The translations under genes were made by a program, and so were the position numbers. DNA of 64,000 bases from an uncultured Paracoccaceae bacterium (GTDB lineage: Bacteria; Pseudomonadota; Alphaproteobacteria; Rhodobacterales; Rhodobacteraceae): positions 1,674,001 through 1,738,000 of the forward strand of contig CANLNT010000001.1 of NCBI GenBank assembly GCA_947492825.1, read 5' to 3'. The notes under the pieces were generated by a model. It searched no databases. It saw only the letters and a list, made by a program, of their open reading frames with translations, and was not told the origin of the DNA. Numbering within the stretch: the stretch's first letter is position 1; each line of letters starts with the position of its first letter. Positions 34,890 to 42,683 of the stretch are shown here, piece after piece.

Positions 34890-36008
34890 TCAGGACAAGG
34901 CAAAGTCAGCAGCCGCAACCTGCCGCCCATTGACCTGCAGATGCACCCGGTGCGCGCCCGGATAATGCGTGAAAGTCGTGGCACCTTTCTTGAAAAGATG
35001 CTTCTTCTTCAACACGACTGGCTCGCCCGCCTTGGCCTGCAACACTTTCATTTTGAAGACTTTTGGCGCGCTCGATCCATTGGCTTTCACAAAATCGATC
35101 ACATAATCCACAATCAATGGCGCATCAGTCTTGGTGGTCAGAGTCACAGACACCTCTGCTGCGTCGCCAATTGCCAGCGCGGCTGGAGCCATCGTCACCT
35201 CGGCATTGGTCAGGGCCACGTCAGGCGTATAGCCCAATTGCGCCATTGCACTGGGATGCCCCGCTTTGACCAAACCGCGCAGGGCATGGCGCGACATCCA
35301 ATCAAGCTCTTTCGGGGTTTGGTGATCCAACTTTGCCCACTGCGCCAAACGTTCCAAAGCAAGCTGAGGTTCTTTTTTGGTGATATCATTGAGGTGGTTC
35401 GCGACTGAGCGGGTGACAAAACGCGTTCTGTCGCCGTGTAGGGTGTCCAAAAGCGGCAGCGTCTGGTCGGCGCCAATCCCGATGCTTTGCCCCCAAGGCA
35501 GCTTGGGCCGTGTGCCTTCGCTGACCAGCCGGCGCACATGATAGCTGTCGTGGCGCACCCAATCCTGCATCCGCGCCAAGGTTTGATCCGGCCACCGGTT
35601 CAGGAAAGCACGGATCGAATACTCCATCGAAAACCGCTGCGTCAACTCTGCCAAAAGGTCCAGCGAAGTTGAAAGATGCCCTTCAAGCCCATGATTTTCA
35701 ACATAAACGCCCAAAGGCGCAAAGATGAAATGACCAAAGTCATCGTCCGTCAGCGTTGGATCCAACTGCGGGGGCAGCGCGCTTTGGATTGCGGTGGCTG
35801 CTGCGGGAAAGTCGGCTGGCAGAAAATCTGTCAGCACATCCGCGATCATGTTGATGCGCGCCTTCAGCTCGAGCGGTGGCATTTGCGCCATGACCACCGC
35901 CTCGAATGGGGCGGCCTTGAACACGCCCGCCGCGTCGAACCCCTGGGCCAATCGGGCGACCGTGGTTGCGTTGAACAGATCGTCCTTCAGGCTGAAACCC
36001 TGCGCCAT
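34890..36008 (-). CDS. AlkC-type DNA alkylation repair protein with C-terminal Ig-like domain
   Basis: A 372-residue protein starting MAQGFSLKDDLFNATTVARL. Residues to about 265 form HEAT-like helical repeats with RMQDWVRHDSYHVRRLVSEG and TRPKLPWG, the signature of AlkC/AlkD glycosylases, which excise 3-methyl purines without base flipping. The last 105 residues are beta-rich (VTLTTKTDAPLIVDYVIDFV, then HYPGAHRVHLQVNGR) and fit the Ig-like domain of the AlkC subgroup. The start is two bases after the SDR stop. An upstream in-frame extension overlaps the SDR and was rejected. Confidence 0.85.
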   Translation of the reverse strand: MAQGFSLKDDLFNATTVARLAQGFDAAGVFKAAPFEAVVMAQMPPLELKARINMIADVLTDFLPADFPAAATAIQSALPPQLDPTLTDDDFGHFIFAPLGVYVENHGLEGHLSTSLDLLAELTQRFSMEYSIRAFLNRWPDQTLARMQDWVRHDSYHVRRLVSEGTRPKLPWGQSIGIGADQTLPLLDTLHGDRTRFVTRSVANHLNDITKKEPQLALERLAQWAKLDHQTPKELDWMSRHALRGLVKAGHPSAMAQLGYTPDVALTNAEVTMAPAALAIGDAAEVSVTLTTKTDAPLIVDYVIDFVKANGSSAPKVFKMKVLQAKAGEPVVLKKKHLFKKGATTFTHYPGAHRVHLQVNGRQVAAADFALS

Positions 36009-36010
36009 TG

Positions 36011-36787
36011 TCAGAGCGTTGTGTTGGTGGCGCCACCGTCCAGCAGGATATTCTGCCCCACGATGTATCCGGCGTGCTGCGAACACAGAAACGCGCAGGT
36101 CGCGCCAAACTCTTCCGGTGTGCCGTAGCGACCTGCGGGGATGGTGGAGGTGCGCTGTGCTGTGGCCTCGTCCATGCTGATGCCCTGCGCCTTGCTGACA
36201 GTACGATCAAGGCTGATGGCGCGGTCGGTGGCGTGTATGCCGGGCAGCAGGTTGTTGATGATCACACCCCGCTGAGCCACTTGCCGTGAGGTGCCAGCCA
36301 CATAACCGGTCAGCCCGGCGCGCGCAGAATTGGACAGGCCAAGCTGAGGAACCGGTGACTTGACCGAGACAGAGGTAATATTGACCACCCGGCCCCAGCC
36401 TGCATCCATCATCGCTGGTATCAACGCCTTGATCAGCGCAATCGGGGCCAACATATTTGCATCAAGCGCGGCGATGAAATCATCGCGGTCCCAGTCGGAC
36501 CACAGGCCCGGCGGTGGGCCACCTGCGTTGTTAACCAGGATATCAACGCCCTGTGAGGCCTCAATCAGTTCGGCGCGACCTGCATCGGTGCTGACGTCAG
36601 CCGCCACGGTGGTCACGTTGACGCCAAAACCGCGCAGCTCTTCAGCTGTCGCCTCCAGCGCCTCTGCCCCGCGGGCGTTCAGCACAAGATCAACACCTGC
36701 CTCGGCCAAGGCTGTCGCACAGCCCTTGCCCAACCCTTTGGAGCCTGCGCAGACCAATGCGCGTTTTCCTTTGATCCCCAGATCCAT
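36011..36787 (-). CDS. Atypical short-chain dehydrogenase/reductase lacking the Tyr-x3-Lys pair
   Basis: A 258-residue SDR with a TGxxxGxG-like cofactor loop (AGSKGLGKGCATALAEAG), NNAGG, and a C-terminal region with NLLPGIHATDR and GQNILLDGGATNTT. Where classical SDRs have Ser followed by YxxxK, this one reads SVSVKSPVPQLGLSNSARAG, with no Tyr-Lys pair. A subgroup of FabG-like proteins has this change; activity and substrate are unclear. It heads the SDR-AlkC-ATPase run. Confidence 0.87.
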   Translation of the reverse strand: MDLGIKGKRALVCAGSKGLGKGCATALAEAGVDLVLNARGAEALEATAEELRGFGVNVTTVAADVSTDAGRAELIEASQGVDILVNNAGGPPPGLWSDWDRDDFIAALDANMLAPIALIKALIPAMMDAGWGRVVNITSVSVKSPVPQLGLSNSARAGLTGYVAGTSRQVAQRGVIINNLLPGIHATDRAISLDRTVSKAQGISMDEATAQRTSTIPAGRYGTPEEFGATCAFLCSQHAGYIVGQNILLDGGATNTTL

Positions 36788-36917
36788 GATGCTTCCTTTC
36801 GTTGTGTTGTCTTAGACCTAACACGCCGGGACCGGGATGACAGGGGGTGTGCGGCGTTGACCTGCGCGGCACATGACCGTAGTTTGCGCCCACTCACACT
36901 CCATTGGTTTTCAGCAT

Positions 36918-37907
36918 ATGACATCTACCGAAACCTCGCGCAGTCTGCAGGCTGTTCCGGTCCTGAATGCAGCTGATTTCAGCGTGACCGACGGGGTGGC
37001 ACTGGGGGATGGTATGTCCTTTGCGGACGAGTTGGTGATGGACGATGTCTATCAACTGCAAAGTGGCGCAAATCGCCAGCGCCTGACGCTGGCGTTGTCA
37101 GATGAGCAATTGTTCTTTGAGATCGATGACAGCAGCGAAGTTGGCAAACCCGGCAATGCGGTGGTGCTGGACTGCTGCCTGACACTGATGGCCCGTGACG
37201 GGAGCACGTTCGAGGCGCTGGTCATGGTCGAGATCGAGCAGGACGGGGTCGAGGCGGTCTATCTTTTGCCGCTGGCAACACTGGCCCCGAAAACCGACTA
37301 TCGGCTTGTGGGTGTTGACCGCGAAGCGGCCGCAACCCGGTTTGCCGAAGTCGCCTGTGTATCGTTCACGCGTGGCACGCATATCACGATGGCCTCTGGC
37401 CAGCAGGTCCCGATTGAAGACCTGTCTGTCGGGGACAAGGTGCTGACGCGCGACGACGGCCCGCAGCAGATTCGCTGGATTGGGCAGACCACCCTGCGCG
37501 CAGTGGGTGAATTCGCGCCCGTGGTGATCAAGGCCGATGCGCTGCACAACATCAACGATCTGGTCGTCAGCCCCGATCACCGCCTTTTTGTCTATCAGCG
37601 GCAGGATCGGCTTGGCGCTGGCCGCAGCGAGGTGCTGGTCAAGGTGCGGCATCTGATCAATGACGATACGGTCTATCAGCAAGATGGCGGGTTTGTGGAT
37701 TACTTCCAGCTGCTTTTTGACAACCATCAGATCATCTATGCCGAAGGGATTGCTGCGGAATCGCTGCTGGTCGATCCGCGCACCCGCGCCGCCTTGCCCG
37801 GTCATAGCACCCACAGCCATCGGCATCATCTGGACTATGAGGTCAACAGCAGCTTGTTGTCGACGCCTGACGCCGTGGCCCTGCTGCGCAAAGCATCCAG
37901 CAGCTAA
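36918..37907 (+). CDS. Hint-domain (hedgehog/intein-type) protein
   Basis: A 329-residue protein starting MTSTETSRSLQAVPVLN (a start 45 bases upstream is possible). The Hint region begins at CVSFTRGTHITMASGQQVP (block A, nucleophile Cys) and continues with IEDLSVGDKVLTRDDG and the block B-like VVSPDHRLFV. No intein-type C-terminal His-Asn splice junction is visible, so protein splicing is not expected; N-S acyl shift chemistry is possible. Such proteins are multiplied in Roseobacter genomes, often as putative secreted proteins. Its end overlaps the convergent lipoprotein gene by 4 bp. Confidence 0.8.
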   Translation: MTSTETSRSLQAVPVLNAADFSVTDGVALGDGMSFADELVMDDVYQLQSGANRQRLTLALSDEQLFFEIDDSSEVGKPGNAVVLDCCLTLMARDGSTFEALVMVEIEQDGVEAVYLLPLATLAPKTDYRLVGVDREAAATRFAEVACVSFTRGTHITMASGQQVPIEDLSVGDKVLTRDDGPQQIRWIGQTTLRAVGEFAPVVIKADALHNINDLVVSPDHRLFVYQRQDRLGAGRSEVLVKVRHLINDDTVYQQDGGFVDYFQLLFDNHQIIYAEGIAAESLLVDPRTRAALPGHSTHSHRHHLDYEVNSSLLSTPDAVALLRKASSS

Positions 37908-38476
37908 GGTGTGGCGGCAAAGAAAGTGCCGTCGAAAATGTCCTGACCGGTAGGGCCTGTGACGTCGCCAAACAGCAAGCCGCTGACGCCTTCCTGATCG
38001 CGGCCTCTGAATTCTCCTGCGATTTCAGCATCAATCACAAAGGCCGAGACACCTTGTTTCAGCGTGCCATTCACGTCGCCGGTGAAGGTGAAGTTCTGGC
38101 TGGTGTTGGTATTGCGAAACAGATCGCCCTGCCGGATGAGCAGCACCCCGGTAAGCTGGTCATTTCCAGCCGCAAAATTGCGCGCAGTGCCGGTGACTTG
38201 ATCGCGCGAGGCGGCGAAATCGACATTCATCGTCAGATCACCCAGATATTCCGTGCGCGCACCCCCTGCCCCTGTCGGGAGGCCAGCGGTCATGAAACCT
38301 TGATATGTTGTGCTGCCGGTCGTCGGCAGCGTCGCCGGGTTGGTGATATTGGTGGCAGACAGAGTTTCTTCCAGGTCTGCGGCTTGCGCGCTGCGGCTGA
38401 GCGTGCCGCTGTTGCTGCCGCCTGTGCCACAGCCCGCAAGTGCCAGCACGGTCAGCACATAAGTTGTAAATCGCAT
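37904..38476 (-). CDS. Lipoprotein, third member of a tandem paralogous array (TbpB-like barrel)
   Basis: A 190-residue protein with signal MRFTTYVLTVLALAGCG (lipobox LAGC). Shared with its two neighbours are PTTGSTTYQGFMTA, a YLGDLTMNVDFAASRDQVTG block and an NFTFTGDVNGTLKQG strand. The Gly-rich beta-strand pattern resembles the C-lobe barrel of TbpB/HpuA-type surface lipoproteins. It is the most diverged of the three and lacks the LER C-terminus. A hairpin sits directly at its start codon. Confidence 0.72.
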   Translation of the reverse strand: MRFTTYVLTVLALAGCGTGGSNSGTLSRSAQAADLEETLSATNITNPATLPTTGSTTYQGFMTAGLPTGAGGARTEYLGDLTMNVDFAASRDQVTGTARNFAAGNDQLTGVLLIRQGDLFRNTNTSQNFTFTGDVNGTLKQGVSAFVIDAEIAGEFRGRDQEGVSGLLFGDVTGPTGQDIFDGTFFAATP

Positions 38477-38508
38477 CCTGACCCCAGTTCTGATGATCCG
38501 GGGTCAGG
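38477..38508 (-). promoter_or_regulatory. Hairpin burying the ribosome-binding site of the third lipoprotein
   Basis: On the minus strand CCTGACCCC pairs with GGGGTCAGG (9 bp, 14-base loop), and the ATG follows at the next base. The only Shine-Dalgarno-like sequence (GGGG/AGG) is inside the 3' arm, so folding would block translation initiation. Confidence 0.55.
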
Positions 38509-38528
38509 GTTTCACAATGCTGGTTAAT

Positions 38529-38544
38529 GGCCGGTTAACCGGCC
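38529..38544. terminator. Perfect 16-bp palindrome after the second lipoprotein
   Basis: GGCCGGTTAACCGGCC lies 15 bases beyond the stop of the second lipoprotein gene on the minus strand. No spacer and no T-run, so it is either a weak terminator/stabiliser or a protein site; it separates the second and third lipoprotein genes. Confidence 0.4.
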
Positions 38545-38559
38545 TTCGCCATCGCTGTC

Positions 38560-39162
38560 TTAACGTTCAAGCACCAGACCGCCGAAAAAGGACCCGCGCG
38601 TGCCATCCACCGTAAGGTCACCGCCAATCAGGCCGCCGATCACCTCATAATTCGGATTGCCAAAACCAAGGACGGACCCACCGTCCACGACGATCCGCTC
38701 TCCGGCGGGGCCCGTCAGGCGACCGGTCACATCCGTTTCCATCACAACTTCGCCTGGAAACAATGAGTTGCCGCCACTCCGATCAATGGTCCCATTCGTC
38801 ATATTCAAACGCCCCGGGTAGCGCTGGTTTGCATCATTCACGATGTTGGTGATCGAACCGGACAGGGTATTTGAACCAAAGCCGACACGCATATTGGCGA
38901 GCCCGGCCAAGGCAGTCACCTCACCACCAACGTCAGCTTCTGCTGCCATGATGCCGCTATAGTTTGCTGAACCGGAGGTCGGCACATTACGAATGGGTGT
39001 GGACGACACATTCTCAAAGCGGGTGATCAAGGGATCTGCGCGATTGGCAATCTGTTGAAAGCTAAGCGCCCCGCCGCCCGTCGATCCACCACCGCATGCG
39101 GCAAGGCCCGCCAACGCTGTCGCCGCGACAGCCAACTTTACCATTCTGATCATCAACTTCAC
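38560..39162 (-). CDS. Lipoprotein, second member of the tandem array (TbpB-like barrel)
   Basis: A 200-residue protein with signal MKLMIRMVKLAVAATALAGL and lipobox LAAC. After GGALSFQQIANRADPLI come PTSGSANYSGIMAAE, LANMRVGFGSNTLSGSI, and a C-terminal GGDLTVDGTRGSFFGG ending in LER. The same blocks in the same order occur in the neighbour at 39287-39886 (ALSFAEIADIAD, GGATYQGAVGG, GDIFVDGVRG, LER), so the two arose by duplication. Likely outer-membrane or surface lipoprotein; ligand unknown. Confidence 0.75.
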   Translation of the reverse strand: MKLMIRMVKLAVAATALAGLAACGGGSTGGGALSFQQIANRADPLITRFENVSSTPIRNVPTSGSANYSGIMAAEADVGGEVTALAGLANMRVGFGSNTLSGSITNIVNDANQRYPGRLNMTNGTIDRSGGNSLFPGEVVMETDVTGRLTGPAGERIVVDGGSVLGFGNPNYEVIGGLIGGDLTVDGTRGSFFGGLVLER

Positions 39163-39286
39163 CCTTCCAAGAATCGCTATCTATTTTCCTGGCAACCATG
39201 TCGGAAATCCGACGATGGACCAGAGGATGTGTCTGCCGACGAATGCAACGTTGCCAAATAGTTACAGGAAGGATCACGTCACCGCT

Positions 39287-39886
39287 TTAACGCTCTAATT
39301 GCGTCCGCAGGTCCAGATCGCCGCGCACCCCATCAACGAAGATATCACCAGTGATATCGCCGCCGATGAATTGGACATTATTCCCTTTGAACCCACTGTT
39401 ACGCAGACGCGCATCGACGGTGATGAATTCGCCTGCGGCACTGCGCAGATTACCGTCAACATCGGCAAATATGGCGACCTGCTGGCTGTTGCTTTGGCGG
39501 TTCAGGACCCCGTTGTTTAAGCTCAGCGTGCCGTCAATTGGATCCCCGGCGCGGGTCACGAAATTCCCCAAAAGACCGCCCACCCGGTCGCGGGAAAAGT
39601 CGACGTCCATCGCCATCACACCGGCGACATCCGTCACGTTCCCTTGCACGGCCACCGTGCCACCAACTGCCCCTTGATACGTCGCGCCACCGCTGATCGG
39701 GACCTGCGCCTTGGGTGTGATGCCAACAGAATTGTAGCCACGGTTCACGTCGTCGGCGATGTCGGCAATCTCAGCAAAACTGAGAGCGGCGCTTGGCACC
39801 GGATTGGTGGTGGTCACAGGTGTGCCGGTGCCACCGCAGGCGCAAAGCCCCAGCAGGGCCAGTGCGGAAAGTTTCGTATTGATCAT
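39287..39886 (-). CDS. Lipoprotein, first member of the tandem array (TbpB-like barrel)
   Basis: A 199-residue protein with signal MINTKLSALALLGLCACGG (lipobox LCAC). Conserved blocks are ALSFAEIADIADDVN, PISGGATYQGAVGGTVAV, VMAMDVDFSRDRVGG, and FIGGDITGDIFVDGVRG with LER at the end. The repeated short beta-strands with Gly turns suggest an eight-stranded barrel like that in TbpB-family lipoproteins; I cannot confirm the fold. It is upstream-most on the minus strand and divergent from prfC. Confidence 0.75.
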   Translation of the reverse strand: MINTKLSALALLGLCACGGTGTPVTTTNPVPSAALSFAEIADIADDVNRGYNSVGITPKAQVPISGGATYQGAVGGTVAVQGNVTDVAGVMAMDVDFSRDRVGGLLGNFVTRAGDPIDGTLSLNNGVLNRQSNSQQVAIFADVDGNLRSAAGEFITVDARLRNSGFKGNNVQFIGGDITGDIFVDGVRGDLDLRTQLER

Positions 39887-39952
39887 GGTGATCCCCTCTG
39901 ATGCAGATATCTCTGCCAGGGGTTAAGGACCTCGACCGTGCCGCTAAGCAAT

Positions 39953-39987
39953 AATGCCGCCGCGCTATCCGATAGCAGGGCGGCATT
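39953..39987. promoter_or_regulatory. 35-base stem-loop in the lipoprotein/prfC divergent region
   Basis: AATGCCGCC pairs with GGCGGCATT (9 bp); inside a GC/AG mismatch, GCTAT pairs with ATAGC around CCG. The total is 14 base pairs in 35 bases. The rest of 39887-40142 has no gene I can support. Candidate 5'-leader structure of the lipoprotein transcript, operator, or 3' end of an unseen small RNA. Confidence 0.5.
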
Positions 39988-40148
39988 TGGCCGGATGCTG
40001 CGTGGCCGCTGCGCGGGTTCTGGCCGCGCAACATAGGTTTCAGCTGCAATCGCCCGGTTTGAAGCTCATCAACAGATGTGAACCACATCAGGAAATCGCC
40101 CTGACCCCGCTGATTGCCCTTTGCAGCCCGCCGCGCTAGAGGATGGCC

Positions 40149-41756
40149 ATGACAAATCGCCCTGACCTTCCTGCCGAAATCGCCCGCCGCCGCACCTTTG
40201 CGATCATCTCGCATCCGGATGCGGGCAAGACCACACTGACCGAGAAATTCTTGCTGTATGGTGGCGCAATTCAGATGGCCGGACAGGTCCGTGCCAAAGG
40301 CGAAGCGCGCCGCACGCGGTCGGACTTTATGCAGATGGAAAAAGACCGCGGCATCTCTGTCAGCGCGTCGGCAATGTCATTTGATTTTGCCAATGCGGAC
40401 AACAATTTTCGCTTTAATCTGGTCGACACGCCCGGCCACTCTGACTTTTCCGAAGACACCTATCGCACGCTGACGGCCGTGGATGCTGCTGTGATGGTGA
40501 TCGACGGGGCCAAAGGGGTCGAGAGCCAAACGCAAAAACTGTTTGAAGTCTGCCGCTTACGCGACCTTCCTATTCTGACGTTTTGTAACAAGATGGACCG
40601 CGAGAGCCGCGATACGTTCGAAATTATCGACGAGATTCAGGAAAATCTGGCGATTGATGTTACCCCCGCAGCCTGGCCTATCGGTGTTGGGCGCGATTTC
40701 ATGGGCACCTATGACATCCTGCGCGACCGATTGGAATTGATGGACCGCGCCGACCGCAACAAGGTCGCGGAAAGCATTGAAATCAAAGGACTTGATGATC
40801 CCAAATTGGCCGAACATATCCCGGCCCATCTGCTGGACAAGTTCCTTGAAGAGATCGAGATGGCAAAAGAGCTGCTGCCCCCACTAGACCAAGAAAGCGT
40901 ATTGAACGGGTCGATGACGCCGATCTGGTTTGGTTCTGCGATCAACTCTTTCGGGGTGAAAGAGTTGATGGACGGCATCGGCACCTATGGCCCCGAACCA
41001 CAGGTGCAAAAGGCTGAACCCCGGTCAATCGCGCCCGAGGAAAAGAACGTCGCGGGTTTCGTCTTCAAGGTGCAGGCGAATATGGACCCCAAGCACCGCG
41101 ACCGCGTGGCCTTTGTCCGCCTCGCCTCTGGCCACTTTCAGCGCGGCATGAAGCTGACCCATGTGCGGTCAAAGAAGGTGATGGCGGTGGCAAATCCGGT
41201 CATGTTCCTCGCCGCTGATCGCGAATTGGCCGAAGAAGGCTGGGCGGGTGACATCATCGGTATCCCGAACCACGGGCAACTGCGCATTGGTGATACGCTG
41301 ACCGAGGGCGAAGCGATCCGGGTGACTGGCATCCCCTCTTTCGCGCCGGAGTTGCTGCAGACGTGTCGCGCTGGTGATCCAATGAAGGCAAAGCACCTTG
41401 AAAAGGCGCTGATGCAATTCGCCGAGGAAGGGGCCGCCAAGGTGTTTAAGCCGACGTTCGGGTCGGGCTTTATCGTAGGTGTCGTCGGTGCCTTGCAATT
41501 CGAAGTGCTCGCCAGCCGGATTGAGATGGAATACGGGCTGCCCGTTCGCTTTGAGGGTTCTCAGTTCACATCGGCACGTTGGGTTCATGGTGCGAAAGAC
41601 GCTGTCGACGCCTTTGCCGCTGCCAACAAACAGCACATTGCCCTTGATAACGATGGCGACACGGTGTTCCTGACCCGTTTGCAATGGGACATCGACCGTG
41701 TCGGCCGTGATTATCCGGATGTGACCCTGTCAAACACAAAAGAGATGATGGTCTGA
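40149..41756 (+). CDS. prfC: Peptide chain release factor 3
   Basis: A 535-residue translational GTPase. G1 is HPDAGKTT, switch I region includes RGISVSASAMSF, G3 is DTPGHSDFSEDT, and G4 is NKMD. RF3 removes RF1/RF2 from the ribosome after termination. Two in-frame ATGs (40143, 40149) are present; the second has AGAGG at correct spacing. The stop is TGA followed by C, and the next ORF begins 15 bases later in the same frame. Confidence 0.95.
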   Translation: MTNRPDLPAEIARRRTFAIISHPDAGKTTLTEKFLLYGGAIQMAGQVRAKGEARRTRSDFMQMEKDRGISVSASAMSFDFANADNNFRFNLVDTPGHSDFSEDTYRTLTAVDAAVMVIDGAKGVESQTQKLFEVCRLRDLPILTFCNKMDRESRDTFEIIDEIQENLAIDVTPAAWPIGVGRDFMGTYDILRDRLELMDRADRNKVAESIEIKGLDDPKLAEHIPAHLLDKFLEEIEMAKELLPPLDQESVLNGSMTPIWFGSAINSFGVKELMDGIGTYGPEPQVQKAEPRSIAPEEKNVAGFVFKVQANMDPKHRDRVAFVRLASGHFQRGMKLTHVRSKKVMAVANPVMFLAADRELAEEGWAGDIIGIPNHGQLRIGDTLTEGEAIRVTGIPSFAPELLQTCRAGDPMKAKHLEKALMQFAEEGAAKVFKPTFGSGFIVGVVGALQFEVLASRIEMEYGLPVRFEGSQFTSARWVHGAKDAVDAFAAANKQHIALDNDGDTVFLTRLQWDIDRVGRDYPDVTLSNTKEMMV

Positions 41757-41771
41757 CCTACCCGTGAGACA

Positions 41772-42098
41772 ATGGTTGCCGCTACAATTCTTGCTGCGGC
41801 CGCACCATTTACTGGTTCAGCGGCACAATTGATGGACGCGCGTTACGCGTCTCCTTTGGTCGACAACAACAAGAACGGGATGTCGTTCTGGTTCAACGCC
41901 ACGAAGACAAGCGATGCGGCCGATCAAACTGTTGCACAGCACTTTGACTTCGTTGGGTTCGATTCTCATGGTGACTTCAACCTGAACCATGCTGACTTGC
42001 CAGACGGCAACCTCAACGACGTGCCCCTGCCAGCAGCCGGCTGGTTGTTGATTGCGGCATTTGGTGGTCTGGCCGCAGCAAAGCGCCGCAAGGCCTAA
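41772..42098 (+). CDS. Shortened VPLPA-CTERM sorting-signal protein
   Basis: A 108-residue ORF. The N-terminus (MVAATILAAAAPFTGSAAQ) looks like the hydrophobic core and cleavage end of a signal peptide lacking its positive n-region. The C-terminus has NDVPLPAAGWLLIAAFGGLA then AAKRRKA, the VPLPA-CTERM tripartite signal handled by exosortase-type systems. The middle (about 70 residues) is short and hydrophilic, with DFVGFDSHGDFNLNH. No clear ribosome-binding site. Probably a degenerating or 5'-truncated copy; a strong terminator follows. Confidence 0.55.
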   Translation: MVAATILAAAAPFTGSAAQLMDARYASPLVDNNKNGMSFWFNATKTSDAADQTVAQHFDFVGFDSHGDFNLNHADLPDGNLNDVPLPAAGWLLIAAFGGLAAAKRRKA

Positions 42099-42121
42099 GA
42101 ATCGTCGACAGATTGCAAAGG

Positions 42122-42147
42122 GGGCGCCTTACTTAGGCGCCCTTTTT
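42122..42147 (+). terminator. Rho-independent terminator after prfC / VPLPA ORF
   Basis: GGGCGCCT-TACTT-AGGCGCCC has an 8-bp perfect stem and is followed by TTTTT. It is a strong plus-strand terminator 23 bases after the VPLPA ORF stop. Confidence 0.92.
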
Positions 42148-42197
42148 CGTTGTTGGTCTTTGGGTTTTGTTAACCAATCTGCCAACACTGTGCGGGC

Positions 42198-42674
42198 ATG
42201 TGGCGCATACCCCTTCTGTTCCTGCTTCTCGCGGGATGTATCCGCGACCAAGTCTTGGTCACCAGAGATGCATGGACCGGACATCAGACAATCACTGTTC
42301 AGGAACGCGAGATTTATCGCGACGATGATGCAATCCTGGTGGTGCGCCCCACGATCATCGTCAAAGACGGGCAAACGGGATATGCGGCACTGACCAATCT
42401 GCGGCGGCGCGACGCAAATGGACCGCGGATCGAACGGGTCACCTCTTTAGGGCATGACATGGTCTACGTCCGCCATGACCGACTGCGCACCCATTGCATC
42501 GACGGATGTCAGGCAGCAGAGGTCGGCGCTGTTCATCTGTCCGAAGCGACCTTTCGCGCCGCCGCCCGCAGTGGGCTGCCATTGCGGGTTTGGGGTTTGC
42601 GCGGACGTGCCGAAGGCATCGTTCCGGCAGAGGCTTTCGCCCGCGTACTGGCGCAACTGCGTCAGACCCCCTAA
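42198..42674 (+). CDS. Hypothetical lipoprotein
   Basis: A 158-residue protein with a short signal MWRIPLLFLLLAGC (lipobox LAGC, Cys14). The mature part starts IRDQVLVTRDAWTGHQTI, has a beta-rich first half with DAILVVRPTIIVKDGQTG and a helix-rich end (VHLSEATFRAAARSGLPLRV). Two further Cys (THCIDGC) could form a disulfide. No family recognised. It follows a strong terminator, so it has its own promoter in 42148-42197; the next gene is 9 bp downstream. Confidence 0.72.
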   Translation: MWRIPLLFLLLAGCIRDQVLVTRDAWTGHQTITVQEREIYRDDDAILVVRPTIIVKDGQTGYAALTNLRRRDANGPRIERVTSLGHDMVYVRHDRLRTHCIDGCQAAEVGAVHLSEATFRAAARSGLPLRVWGLRGRAEGIVPAEAFARVLAQLRQTP

Positions 42675-42683
42675 CCTGCCGGT

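Noticed and set aside
36011-39886. SDR, Hint protein and lipoproteins as one biosynthetic or defence island
   Set aside because: The genes are on opposite strands, base composition does not shift, and no mobile or defence marker is present.
41754-41774. Programmed stop-codon read-through from prfC into the VPLPA ORF
   Set aside because: The frame match and TGA-C context are suggestive, but there is a one-in-three chance of frame match, and no structure or conserved signal beyond the stop is visible. Kept only as an alternative within a finding.
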